From Blastococcus_B deserti (GTDB taxonomy: Bacteria > Actinomycetota > Actinomycetes > Mycobacteriales > Geodermatophilaceae), in assembly GCF_042682525.1 (NCBI RefSeq), contig NZ_JBHUHP010000028.1:1-64000 (forward strand): a stretch of 64,000 bases of DNA. The letters are read 5' to 3'. Below, piece by piece: positions 7,232 to 15,898 of the stretch. The notes under the pieces were generated by a model, which was not told the origin of the DNA, did not search any database, and saw only the letters and a program-made list of their open reading frames with translations. How positions within the stretch are numbered: position 1 is the stretch's first letter; each line of letters starts with the position of its first letter. Made by a program: the position numbers and the translations under genes.

Positions 7232-8028
7232 TGGCCCGCCGCAGCCGGCTCGACGCGGAGCTCGTGCGGCGGGGCCTGGCCCGGTCCCGCGAGCACGCCG
7301 TCGCCCTGATCGCCGAAGGCCGCGTCGCCATCTCGGGGCAGGCCGCCACCAAGCCTGCCACCGGCGTCGACGCGGCCACCCCCGTCGTGGTGCGCACCGA
7401 TCCCGACCAGCCGAGCTGGGTCTCCCGGGGCGCGCACAAGCTGCTCGGCGCGCTCGATGCCTTCCCCGTCACCGTCGAAGGCCGGCGGGCGCTGGACGCG
7501 GGAGCCTCGACCGGCGGTTTCACCGAGGTGCTGCTCAGCCGCGGTGCTGCCGAGGTGGTGGCCGTCGACGTCGGCTACGGCGAGCTGGCGTGGTCGCTGC
7601 GCACCGACGAACGCGTCAGCGTCCACGAGCGCACCAACGTCCGCACGCTCACTCCGGAGGCGATCGGCGGGCCGGTGGACCTGGTCGTCGCCGACCTGTC
7701 GTTCATCTCCCTGCGCCTCGTCCTGCCGGCACTCACCGCCTGCGCCACGGCCGGCGCCGACCTCCTGCCGATGGTGAAGCCGCAGTTCGAGGTGGGCCGC
7801 GAGCGCCTGGGAGCCGGCGGCGTGGTGCGCGATCCCGAGCACCGCGTGCAGGCGGTCCTCGAGGTCGGGGCCGCCGCGGCGGCCGTCGGCTGGGGAACGG
7901 CCGGAGTGGTGGCCAGCCCGCTGCCGGGCCCGGCCGGCAACGTGGAGTTCTTCCTGTGGCTGCGCCGTGACGCGCCACCGGCCCGGGAGGGCGACGTCCG
8001 TCGAGCAGTCCAGGAGGGCCCGTCGTGA
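7231..8028 (+). CDS. tlyA: TlyA family rRNA 2'-O-methyltransferase
   Basis: 265 aa, the usual length. An N-terminal S4 RNA-binding domain (RRSRLDAELVRRGLARSREH, GRVAISG) is followed by an FtsJ-like methyltransferase domain: GRRALDAGASTGGFTEVLL is the SAM motif I, DLVVADLSFISLRLVLPAL holds the catalytic Asp, and MVKPQFEVGRE the Lys. In mycobacteria TlyA methylates C1409 of 16S and C1920 of 23S rRNA and sets capreomycin/viomycin sensitivity. The overlap with nadK is 4 nt (GTGA). Confidence 0.95.
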   Translation: MARRSRLDAELVRRGLARSREHAVALIAEGRVAISGQAATKPATGVDAATPVVVRTDPDQPSWVSRGAHKLLGALDAFPVTVEGRRALDAGASTGGFTEVLLSRGAAEVVAVDVGYGELAWSLRTDERVSVHERTNVRTLTPEAIGGPVDLVVADLSFISLRLVLPALTACATAGADLLPMVKPQFEVGRERLGAGGVVRDPEHRVQAVLEVGAAAAAVGWGTAGVVASPLPGPAGNVEFFLWLRRDAPPAREGDVRRAVQEGPS

Positions 8029-9083
8029 GCCAGCCCAGCGAGGGCACGTCCACCACGCCGGAGGAGCACCGCCGCGTCCTCCTCACAGTCCACACCGGCC
8101 GCCGGGACATCGTCGAGCTGGCCCGGACGTCGGCCGCCCGGCTCACCGCGGCCGGCATCGTGGTCCGCGTGCTCGCCGAGGAGGCCGACGAGCTCGACAT
8201 CGCCGACGCCGAGGTGGTGCCCGCCGACTCGGAGGCAGCCGCGGGCGCGGAGATCGTCATGGTCTTCGGCGGCGACGGCACCTTCCTGCGCGCCGCCGAG
8301 CTGGCCCGCTACACCGACGCGGCGCTCATGGGCGTCAACCTCGGCCGCGTGGGCTTCCTCGCCGAGACCGAGCCGGAGGCGGTGGAGGAGACGCTGCTGG
8401 CCATCGAGCGGTGCGAGTACTCGGTCGAGGAACGACTGGCGCTGGAGGTCGACGTCCTCGACGGCAGCGGTGCGGTCGTCGGCGGAACGTGGGCACTGAA
8501 CGAGGTCTCGGTCGAGAAGGCGCAGCGGTCGCGGGTGCTCGACGTCGTCCTCGCCATCGACGGCCGGCCGCTCACGAGCTTCGGCTGCGACGGCGTTCTC
8601 TGCGCCACCCCCACAGGCTCCACGGCCTACGCCTTCTCCGCCGGTGGGCCGGTCGTGTGGCCCGACGTCGAGGCCCTCCTCCTGGTGCCGAGCAACGCGC
8701 ACGCCCTCTTCGCCCGGCCCCTGGTCACCTCGCCGAACTCGGTGCTCAGCGTCGCCGTCCCGGCCGACGGCAACCGGTCGCGGGTGTCGGCCGACGGCCG
8801 GCGCATGGTGGAGGTGCCCGACGGCGGCCGGGTCGACGTCCGGCGCGCCGACCGGCCGGTGCGGATCGCCCGGGTGCACGCCTCGACGTTCGGCGACCGG
8901 CTGGTGGCCAAGTTCGGGCTGCCGGTCCGCGGCTTCCGCGACGCCCGGCACCACCACGCCGGACCGGGCCACGAGCTGTTCACCAGCCGCAACGTCCTGA
9001 CCCGCGACATCGTGACCGGCGACGGCAGGACCGACGGCGTGACCGCGGGGGAGGTGACCGGTGCCGGCGCGCACGATGAATGA
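8025..9083 (+). CDS. nadK: NAD kinase
   Basis: 352 aa. It phosphorylates NAD to NADP. The signature VFGGDGTFLRAAE (catalytic Asp ~84) and the GVNLGRVGFLAE, NEVSVEK and CDGVLCATPTGSTAYAFSAG segments are all present. It has an actinobacterial C-terminal extension after GLPVRGFRDARHHHA that is variable between species. The GTG start lies in the tlyA stop, and the C-terminus overlaps recN. Same gene order as M. tuberculosis Rv1694-Rv1696. Confidence 0.95.
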   Translation: MSQPSEGTSTTPEEHRRVLLTVHTGRRDIVELARTSAARLTAAGIVVRVLAEEADELDIADAEVVPADSEAAAGAEIVMVFGGDGTFLRAAELARYTDAALMGVNLGRVGFLAETEPEAVEETLLAIERCEYSVEERLALEVDVLDGSGAVVGGTWALNEVSVEKAQRSRVLDVVLAIDGRPLTSFGCDGVLCATPTGSTAYAFSAGGPVVWPDVEALLLVPSNAHALFARPLVTSPNSVLSVAVPADGNRSRVSADGRRMVEVPDGGRVDVRRADRPVRIARVHASTFGDRLVAKFGLPVRGFRDARHHHAGPGHELFTSRNVLTRDIVTGDGRTDGVTAGEVTGAGAHDE

Positions 9084-10860
9084 GCGGCCGGCCGAGCAGA
9101 TGCCCGCCGTCACGGACGTCGGCGATCCCCCCGGGCGGCTCACCGAGCTCCGGATCCGCGGCCTGGGCGCCATCGACGACGTCACCCTGGAGCTGGGCAG
9201 CGGGCTGACCGTCGTCACCGGCGAGACCGGTGCGGGCAAGACCATGGTGGTCACGGGTCTGACGCTGCTCTTCGGCGGCCGCGCCGACCCCGGACGGGTC
9301 CGGGCGAACGGCAAGGCCGGCGTCGAGGGGCGCCTCGTCCTCCCGCCGGACTCGCCGGCGTGGGAACGGGCCGCCGACGCGGGCGCCGACCCCGACGACG
9401 ACGGCAGCCTGATCCTGGCGCGCACGGTGAGCGCCGAGGGGCGCTCCCGCGCCTTCCTGGGCGGCCGGAGCGTGCCCGTGGGTGTGGTCGCCGAGCTCGC
9501 CGAGGGGCTGCTCGCCGTCCACGGGCAGACCGACCAGCTGCGCCTCTCCCGCCCCGCCGAGCAGCGCCGCGCACTGGACCGCTACGCCGGGCCGGCCCAC
9601 CTGGCCCTCCTCGAGCGCTACCGCGACGCCTACCAGCGCTGGCGCGAGCTGGCCGCCGACCTCGAACGACGGCGCAGCCAGGCCCGGGAGCTGGCGCAGG
9701 CCGCCGACGTCCTCCGGCACGGACTGGAGGAGATCTCCGCCGCCGCGCCGGAGCCGGGGGAGGACGAGGCCCTGGACACCCAGGCCAAGCGGCTCGCCGA
9801 CGCCGACGCGCTCCGGGCCGCGGCCGACGAGGCCCGGCTGGCCCTGGTGGGCGACGTCACCGGCGACTTCGGCGGGGGAGAGGCCCCCCAGGACGCCACG
9901 GCGGCTCTCGCCACGGCGGAGCGGGCGCTGGCCGGCTCGGACGACCCGACGCTGGTGCTCCTGGCGCAGGACCTGGCCGACGCCGTCGCCGTCGTGTCCG
10001 ACGTCGCCGCCCAGCTGGCCGGCTACGTCGCCGACCTCGACGCCGACCCCGGACGCCTGGCCGAGGTGCTCGACCGGCGTGCCGCCATCACCGCGCTGGT
10101 GCGCAAGTACGCCGGTCCGGGGGAGGGGCTGGCCGGAGTCCTGGCCTGGGCCGAGGACGCGAGCCGACGACTGGCGGAGCTCGACGTCTCGGACGAGGCG
10201 CTCGAGGCACTGGCCGCCGCGCGGGACACCGCCCGCGCCGAGGTCGACGACCTGGCCGCGCAGGTCTCCGCGGGCCGGCGGGCGGCCGCGGAGGGGTTCG
10301 CCGCCGAGGTGGGCAGGGAGCTGGCCGGCCTGGCCATGAAGAGCGCGACCGTCTCCTTCTCCGTCGACAGTCATCCGGACGAGCCAGGGTCGGAGGGCGT
10401 CGACGACGTCGCCCTGCTGCTGGCCGCCCACCCGGGCGCTCCGCCGCGGCCGGTGCACAAGGGTGCCTCGGGCGGTGAGCTCTCGCGGGTGATGCTGGCC
10501 ATCGAAGTCGTCTTCGCCGGTGCGGACCCCGTCCCCGTCATGGTCTTCGACGAGGTGGACGCCGGGGTGGGCGGACAGGCGGCCGGTGAGATCGGACGCC
10601 GGCTGGCCCGGCTGGCCCGGGACCACCAGGTCGTCGTGGTCACCCACCTGGCGCAGGTCGCCGCGTTCGCTGACACGCACCTGGTCGTGGACAAGGCGCC
10701 CGACACCGGCGCCGGGGTGACCGCGACCGACATCCGGGCCGTCGAGGGGGAGGACCGCGTGCGGGAGCTGGCCCGGATGCTCTCCGGGCTCAGCGACAGC
10801 GACACCGGCCAGGCCCATGCGCGCGAGCTCCTCGCGGTGGCGGCGGCCGCGAGGACCTGA
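9061..10860 (+). CDS. recN: DNA repair protein RecN
   Basis: 599 aa SMC-like ATPase of double-strand-break repair. Walker A is TGETGAGKTMVV, the Q-loop region HGQTDQLRLSRPAEQRRALD, the ABC signature GASGGELSRVMLA and Walker B VMVFDEVDAGVGG; two coiled-coil arms lie between. I chose GTG 9061 because GGGGAGG (9048-9054) is 6 nt upstream. This gives a 23-nt overlap with nadK; an ATG at 9076 is the alternative but is badly spaced from the SD. Confidence 0.95.
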   Translation: MPARTMNERPAEQMPAVTDVGDPPGRLTELRIRGLGAIDDVTLELGSGLTVVTGETGAGKTMVVTGLTLLFGGRADPGRVRANGKAGVEGRLVLPPDSPAWERAADAGADPDDDGSLILARTVSAEGRSRAFLGGRSVPVGVVAELAEGLLAVHGQTDQLRLSRPAEQRRALDRYAGPAHLALLERYRDAYQRWRELAADLERRRSQARELAQAADVLRHGLEEISAAAPEPGEDEALDTQAKRLADADALRAAADEARLALVGDVTGDFGGGEAPQDATAALATAERALAGSDDPTLVLLAQDLADAVAVVSDVAAQLAGYVADLDADPGRLAEVLDRRAAITALVRKYAGPGEGLAGVLAWAEDASRRLAELDVSDEALEALAAARDTARAEVDDLAAQVSAGRRAAAEGFAAEVGRELAGLAMKSATVSFSVDSHPDEPGSEGVDDVALLLAAHPGAPPRPVHKGASGGELSRVMLAIEVVFAGADPVPVMVFDEVDAGVGGQAAGEIGRRLARLARDHQVVVVTHLAQVAAFADTHLVVDKAPDTGAGVTATDIRAVEGEDRVRELARMLSGLSDSDTGQAHARELLAVAAAART

Positions 10861-10947
10861 CCGGGCCGGTTTCCCGCCCCTTGTGACGCACGCCACGACC
10901 GGGTGATGTCGGGAGTGCACAACATGGTCGCGGGGTAGGCGCCGCCG

Positions 10948-11658
10948 ATGACGTGCTTCTCCTCGGCCGACGAGTCGGCGCACTACGGCTTCTCGGTCTG
11001 CATGCTCCTGGAGCACTACCGCTCGCACCTGCGGTGGGAGGACGAGGGCGTCGTCGAGCTCGGGACCGGTGACGCCACCGCCATCGCCGACGTCGTCCGG
11101 TCCCTGCCGGGGCTGCGGGTCCGCAGCTACGACATCAGCGCCCCCTCGGTCGAGGCAGCCCGCGCCAACATCGCCGCGCGCGGCGTGGCCGACCGCTACA
11201 CCGTCGAGCTCGGGGATTTCTTCGACCAGGCCGACTCGGCCGGCGGCCCCCCGGTGTCCACGGTCATCTCCAACCCGCCCTACATCCCCGCGCCCGACCG
11301 CGACATCCGCATGCCCGAGCTCTGGGGCGGCGTCCGCGGCAATGACCTGGTGCTCCAGCTGCTCAAGGCCGGCTACCCGAACGTCATCACGGCCGTGGCC
11401 AGCTACTCCGACCCCGAGACCACCGTGCGCACGGCCGGCGACCTCGGCTACCGGGTGGCCAACTTCCTCGCCATGGGCCTGGACTTCGGCACCTACAGCA
11501 GCGAGCCCAAGGTGCGCGACCACATCCGCCGGCTGTGCGCCGACGGCCACGGCTGGGCGGCGGACGACGGGTACATGGTCGCCGTCGCCCTGTTCACCAC
11601 CGACCCCGACGTCCCCGGCGACCGCGCCGACCAGTTGCTCAAGGCGCTGCAGCTCTGA
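10948..11658 (+). CDS. HemK/RlmG-type SAM-dependent methyltransferase
   Basis: 236 aa. Class I Rossmann fold: VVELGTGDATAI (motif I), VRSYDISAPSVEAARANI (motif II) and the catalytic NPPY tetrapeptide in VISNPPYIPAP. NPPY enzymes modify a planar amide or exocyclic amine (protein Gln, N6-adenine, N2-guanine), so the target is RNA, DNA or protein; which one cannot be read here. It separates recN from steA, a place with no equivalent in the mycobacterial order. The 87-bp upstream gap contains TTGTGACGCACGCCACGA (10881-10898), which resembles a partial CRP-type site. Confidence 0.8.
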   Translation: MTCFSSADESAHYGFSVCMLLEHYRSHLRWEDEGVVELGTGDATAIADVVRSLPGLRVRSYDISAPSVEAARANIAARGVADRYTVELGDFFDQADSAGGPPVSTVISNPPYIPAPDRDIRMPELWGGVRGNDLVLQLLKAGYPNVITAVASYSDPETTVRTAGDLGYRVANFLAMGLDFGTYSSEPKVRDHIRRLCADGHGWAADDGYMVAVALFTTDPDVPGDRADQLLKALQL

Positions 11659-11815
11659 CCCGACGAGGGCGCCCGGAGGGTTCCTGAGGCGGGTCAGGAA
11701 GCCGCCCCTGCGCGGCGGTCCGAGGAGTGGAGGCCCCCGGGACGAGGACCGGGAAGGACTCCACGCGGCAGGGAACGGCACGTGGCCGCGGGCGTCGTCC
11801 GGGGGACGACAGATG

Positions 11816-12733
11816 TCAGCGCCTCTTCGCGTAGCCGGCCAGGCCGAACTGCAGGAGGGAGAGCCCGCGCCGGCCCTGGCGGCGGAGCTCGGCGGACAGT
11901 TCCGGGCCGCCGGCACCGGCGAGCACCCGGTCCCGGGCGAGCTCCAGCAGGGAGGCGTACAGCCCGAGGACGGCGTGCGCGGCCAGCCAGGGCTCCACCT
12001 GGCCGGCGCGGGCGCCGGTCTCCTCGGCGATCAGCTCGGCGAGGGCGTCGGTGAGGTCGCCGAGGATCTCCCGCTCCCGCACCTGGAGCGTCCGGCTGCC
12101 ACGGATCACGCGGGCCATCCGTGCCACGCCCTCGACCGCCTCGGGTGAACCGAGCACGCTGACCGCGGCGACGACGAAGCTGCCCGCCGCCGCGGACACC
12201 GACTCGCCGGCGGGCCGGCGCCGCACCGCGTCGAGCAGCGCGGCCCGCATGGGCGGATCGGCGTCGAACACCAGGCCTTCCTTCACGGGGAAGTGGTTGA
12301 AGACGGTCTTCTCCACCACACCCGCGCGGCGGGCGATCTCCATGACGCTCACCGCGTCGAAGCCGCGCTCGGCGAACAAATCCGCCGCCGCGTCGACGAT
12401 CCTGGCCCGCGTCTCCTGCCGGCGCCGCTCCCGGGCCCCCGGCCCCCGTGCGGCCCCGCGTCCGCGGTCGCCTTCCGCGGCGGGCTGCGACCCGGCGGCC
12501 GGCTCGCACTCGGCGGCCGGCGACGGTTCTGGAGCAGGCGACGGCTCGGGAGCGGGCGCCGCTCCGGGGCCGGGCGACCGTCCCGGAGCGAGGGACGGCT
12601 CCGCGCTCTCGGGCCGGACCGGAGGAACCGCCCTGATCACCGCCCCGGCGGCGACCGCCGCCGTGTCCTCCGCCCCCGCCGGGGATCCGGTCGGCGGGTC
12701 GGTCCGGTGCAGGGCGTGGGCCACTCCAGTCAC
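11816..12733 (-). CDS. TetR family transcriptional regulator with long Pro/Ala/Glu N-terminus
   Basis: Up to 305 aa from GTG 12733. The HTH domain starts near residue 108: ERRRQETRARIVDAAADLFA, then FDAVSVMEIARRAGVVEKTV and FNHFPVKE. The C-terminal ligand domain is typical of the family. The N-terminal ~100 residues are low-complexity (PAPEPSPAPEPSP, AAECEPAAGSQPAAE) and unusual for TetR proteins of ~200 aa. The real start may therefore be internal, although the frame is open throughout. No target is evident; it lies divergent from steA with 164 bp between. Confidence 0.82.
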   Translation of the reverse strand: MTGVAHALHRTDPPTGSPAGAEDTAAVAAGAVIRAVPPVRPESAEPSLAPGRSPGPGAAPAPEPSPAPEPSPAAECEPAAGSQPAAEGDRGRGAARGPGARERRRQETRARIVDAAADLFAERGFDAVSVMEIARRAGVVEKTVFNHFPVKEGLVFDADPPMRAALLDAVRRRPAGESVSAAAGSFVVAAVSVLGSPEAVEGVARMARVIRGSRTLQVREREILGDLTDALAELIAEETGARAGQVEPWLAAHAVLGLYASLLELARDRVLAGAGGPELSAELRRQGRRGLSLLQFGLAGYAKRR

Positions 12734-12897
12734 ACGAGCAACGCTAGTCACGACTCGGTAACGGTCCAGCTCGCGGACGGCGGACGCCGGACCGGGCGTG
12801 TCGCCGCCGCCGTCGTGTCGGACACACTCCGTGACCAACAGGTCGCCGAGGCGCGTCGGACGACCGACCGCTCAGGCCAGCGTGAAAGCATCGCGGC

Positions 12898-14085
12898 ATG
12901 CGCATCGGCACCCTTCGGCGCGGCCGGGCACAGGACACCGGGTCCGGGATCGTCGGCATCGTCCGGCTGGACCGCCGCACCAAGAACCTGACCAAGCGGC
13001 TCCAGCCCGGTGACATCGCCGTGATCGACCACGTCGACATCGACCGGGTCAGCGCCGACGCGCTGGTCGGTTGCAAGGTGTCCGCAGTGGTCAACGCCGC
13101 GCCCAGCATCTCCGGCCGCTATCCGAACCTGGGGCCCGAGATCCTCATCAACGCCGGCATCCCGCTGCTGGACGCCGTCGGCAAGGAGGTGTTCGCCCGC
13201 TGCAAGGAGGGCACGCACCTGCGGCTCGAGGGCAACCAGCTGCTCACCGACGACGGCGAGGTCGTCGCCGAGGGCACCCTGCACGACAGCGCCTCGGTCG
13301 CCCTCGCCATGGCGGAGGCGAAGGCGGGCCTGTCGACCCAGCTCGAGGCGTTCGCCACCAACACCATGGAGTACATGAAGCGGGAGCGGGCGCTCCTGCT
13401 CGACGGGGTGGGCGTGCCCGACGTGGCCACGCCGATCGAGGGCCGGCACGTGCTGGTCGTCGTCCGCGGCTACGACTACAAGGAGGACCTGCACGCACTC
13501 CGCCCCTACATCCGGGACTACCGGCCGGTGCTCATCGGCGTCGACGGTGGCGCCGACGCGCTGCGGGAGGCCGGCTACCAGCCCGACATGATCGTCGGGG
13601 ACATGGACTCGGTCAGCGACGACTCGCTCACGTGCGGCGCCGAGGTGGTCGTGCACGCCTACGCCGACGGCCGCGCTCCCGGGCTGGCGCGGGTCCAGGA
13701 CCTCGGGGTGGACGCCATCACGTTCCCGGCGTCGGCCACCAGCGAGGACATCGCCATGCTGCTGGCCGACGAGAAGGGGGCCACCCTCATCGTCGCCGTC
13801 GGCACCCACGCCACCCTGGTCGAGTTCCTGGACAAGGGCCGGGGCGGCATGGCCTCGACCTTCCTCACCCGCCTGCGCCTGGGTGGCAAGCTCGTCGACG
13901 CCAAGGGCGTGAGCCGGCTGTACAAGAGCCGCATCTCCACCGCCGCGCTGGTGGTGCTCGTCCTCGCCGCGTTCCTCGCCATCGGCTCGGCGCTCGCGGT
14001 GTCGGCGGTCGGGCGGGTGTACCTGGACCTCCTGCTCGACCAATGGAACAGCTTCGTGTTCTGGTTGGAGAACCTCTTCTCGTGA
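12898..14085 (+). CDS. steA: Cytokinetic ring protein SteA
   Basis: 395 aa. It matches the SteA family of mycobacteria and corynebacteria (Rv1697): VRLDRRTKNLTKRLQPGDIA, AVVNAAPSISGRYPNLGPEI, and a thiamine-pyrophosphokinase-like domain IGVDGGADALREAGYQPDMI, VGDMDSVSD. It ends with one membrane helix (ALVVLVLAAFLAIGSALAVS). SteA and SteB form a complex at the septum and promote cell separation by regulating peptidoglycan hydrolases. It overlaps steB by 4 nt (GTGA). Confidence 0.93.
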   Translation: MRIGTLRRGRAQDTGSGIVGIVRLDRRTKNLTKRLQPGDIAVIDHVDIDRVSADALVGCKVSAVVNAAPSISGRYPNLGPEILINAGIPLLDAVGKEVFARCKEGTHLRLEGNQLLTDDGEVVAEGTLHDSASVALAMAEAKAGLSTQLEAFATNTMEYMKRERALLLDGVGVPDVATPIEGRHVLVVVRGYDYKEDLHALRPYIRDYRPVLIGVDGGADALREAGYQPDMIVGDMDSVSDDSLTCGAEVVVHAYADGRAPGLARVQDLGVDAITFPASATSEDIAMLLADEKGATLIVAVGTHATLVEFLDKGRGGMASTFLTRLRLGGKLVDAKGVSRLYKSRISTAALVVLVLAAFLAIGSALAVSAVGRVYLDLLLDQWNSFVFWLENLFS

Positions 14086-15032
14086 TCGACTTCCGCTATC
14101 ACCTGGTCTCGCTGATCGCCGTGTTCCTGGCGGTCGCGCTGGGGATCGTCATCGGCACCACCGCGTTGAACGAGCCGATCCTCGCCGACATCGAGAACCA
14201 GGTCGCCGACCTCGAGCAGGACAAGCGGGCGCTGGAGGACCGGACCCAGCAGCTGCAGACGCAGCTGGACACCGCCGACGCGTTCGAGCAGGCCGTCGCC
14301 CCTGCGCTCGTCGAGGGGACCCTGGCCGGCCGCCGCGTCCTGCTGGTCAGCACGAACGAGGAGGTCGCGCCGGAGACCGTCGAGGACCTCACGGCACTGG
14401 TCACCGCCGCGGGCGGAACGGTGGCCGGCTCCCTCGCCCTGCGGCCGGAGTTCAGCGACCCCTCCAGCGAGGCGGGCCTGCAGAGCTACGTCACCGGCTC
14501 CGGCCGGCCCCCGGGCATCCAGCTGCCCGAGACGGACGACACCGGCCGTCTGGTGGCCAGCCTCATGGCGCAGGTGCTGATGATCCCGTCGTCGGGCGCG
14601 GCCCCCGCTGACGGCGCCGCGGTCTCCTCGGTGCTCGGCGGGCTCGTGGCCCTGGACGTCCTGACCCAGACCAGCGACTCCGTCGCCCCCGCCGACCACG
14701 CGATCGTCCTGACCTCGGGTGCGCTCCCGGGGGACGACGCCGCCGAGCGGAACGCCGCCGTCGTCGACCTGGTCTCGGCCCTCGACAGCGCCGGATCGGG
14801 CGTGGTCGTGGCCGGGGACACCGTCTCGGCCGGTGAGAACGGCCTGGTGGGCGCCCTGCGCGCCGACCCAGCCCTCTCCTCGACGGTCTCCACGGTCGAC
14901 AACATCGGCACGGCGGCCGGCCGGATCAGCACCGTGCTGGCCCTCAGCGGTGAGCACGACGGCACGTCGGGGCGGTACGGCACTGGTGAGGACACCCAGC
15001 CGGTCCCGCCGGTCCCCGCCGCCGCACCGTGA
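14082..15032 (+). CDS. steB: SteB / MctB-like membrane-anchored protein
   Basis: 316 aa. It opens with a single N-terminal membrane helix (DFRYHLVSLIAVFLAVALGI) and a coiled coil (IENQVADLEQDKRALEDRTQ). An extracytoplasmic domain with internal repeats of a Rossmann-like module follows, as in Rv1698. Rv1698 was first described as a copper transporter (MctB); the corynebacterial homologue is SteB, the partner of SteA. The adjacency to steA favours the septal role. It ends in a Pro-rich tail and is coupled to the next gene by a 4-nt overlap. Confidence 0.9.
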   Translation: MIDFRYHLVSLIAVFLAVALGIVIGTTALNEPILADIENQVADLEQDKRALEDRTQQLQTQLDTADAFEQAVAPALVEGTLAGRRVLLVSTNEEVAPETVEDLTALVTAAGGTVAGSLALRPEFSDPSSEAGLQSYVTGSGRPPGIQLPETDDTGRLVASLMAQVLMIPSSGAAPADGAAVSSVLGGLVALDVLTQTSDSVAPADHAIVLTSGALPGDDAAERNAAVVDLVSALDSAGSGVVVAGDTVSAGENGLVGALRADPALSSTVSTVDNIGTAAGRISTVLALSGEHDGTSGRYGTGEDTQPVPPVPAAAP

Positions 15033-15898
15033 ACGGCCATGCTCGGGGCGCTGCCGGGGCTCCGCGCACCGGCGGGAAGGCGCTGCTGGCACTGGCGGGC
15101 GCGGGCCTCGCGCGCGCGGCGCTGGCGGGCGCGGCCACGCTCGGCGCGCGGCCGGCCGGCGTGCGGTGGCGCCGCATGAACTACGCCGGCCGGGCGGTGA
15201 CCCTGCTGGGTGGGCCGGCACTGGCCGCCTCGGCGACGGCCACCGCGGTCCTCGGCGCCCCGGCCGGCACACGGGCGGCCGCCGCGGTCGTCGGCACGGT
15301 CTCCGGGGTGGTCGGCGGGTACGACGACCTTGCCGGGGCCCGGCCGGAGCAGGCTCGCGACAAGGGGCTCGCCGGCCACCTCGCCGCGCTGCGGGCCGGT
15401 CGCGTCTCCGCCGGCGCGGTGAAGGTGGCGGGCATCGGGGCCGCCGCCGCGGTCGCCGCCGTCCTGACCCGCCGCGGCACCGGAAGCGGCGCCCTGGTCG
15501 ACGGCGTGCTCACCACCGGCCTGGTGGCCGGGACGGCCAACCTGCTCAACCTGCTCGACCTGCGCCCCGGCCGGGCCGGCAAGGTTGCTGTGCTGGGGGC
15601 GGCGGCCGGCCTCGGGGGAGCCGCCGGTGGGCTCGTCGCCGGACCGCTCGGGGCCACGCTCGCGGTGCTGCCCGACGACCTGGGCGAGCGGGTGATGCTG
15701 GGGGACAGCGGCGCCAACGCCCTCGGGGCGCTGCTCGGCCTGCGGCTGGCCGCGCTTCCCGGGCGGGCCTCGCGCGCCGGCCTCCTGGCCGCGGTCGTGG
15801 GCCTCACACTGGCCAGCGAGAAGGTCAGCTTCACACGGGTCATCGAAGCCACGCCGGGACTGCGCGAACTGGACCGCCTCGGCCGCCTCCCGTCGTGA
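15029..15898 (+). CDS. MraY/WecA-like phosphoglycosyl transferase (small)
   Basis: 289 aa, polytopic. It has the three signatures of the polyprenyl-phosphate hexosamine-1-phosphate transferase family: an Asp-Asp pair in GGYDDLAGARPEQARDKGLA, the NLLNLLDLRPGRAGK loop (family NxxNxxDGxxG) and MLGDSGANALGALLGL (family GDxGS). It would load a sugar-1-phosphate from a UDP-sugar onto undecaprenyl or decaprenyl phosphate. It is shorter than MraY or WecA (~320-400 aa) and the His-rich final cytoplasmic motif is not evident, so it is a divergent member. It is coupled by 4-nt overlaps to steB and to the MurJ-like gene. GTG start. Confidence 0.8.
   Translation: MNGHARGAAGAPRTGGKALLALAGAGLARAALAGAATLGARPAGVRWRRMNYAGRAVTLLGGPALAASATATAVLGAPAGTRAAAAVVGTVSGVVGGYDDLAGARPEQARDKGLAGHLAALRAGRVSAGAVKVAGIGAAAAVAAVLTRRGTGSGALVDGVLTTGLVAGTANLLNLLDLRPGRAGKVAVLGAAAGLGGAAGGLVAGPLGATLAVLPDDLGERVMLGDSGANALGALLGLRLAALPGRASRAGLLAAVVGLTLASEKVSFTRVIEATPGLRELDRLGRLPS

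Noticed and set aside
10881..10898. CRP/GlxR site TTGTGACGCACGCCACGA upstream of the methyltransferase
   Set aside because: Only one half-site matches TGTGA well; the other half deviates, so I kept it as a note and not as a feature.
8980..11916. 978-aa open frame on the minus strand across recN
   Set aside because: It is a shadow of recN and the methyltransferase; composition (Gly/Val/His-rich) is typical of antisense frames in high-G+C genes.
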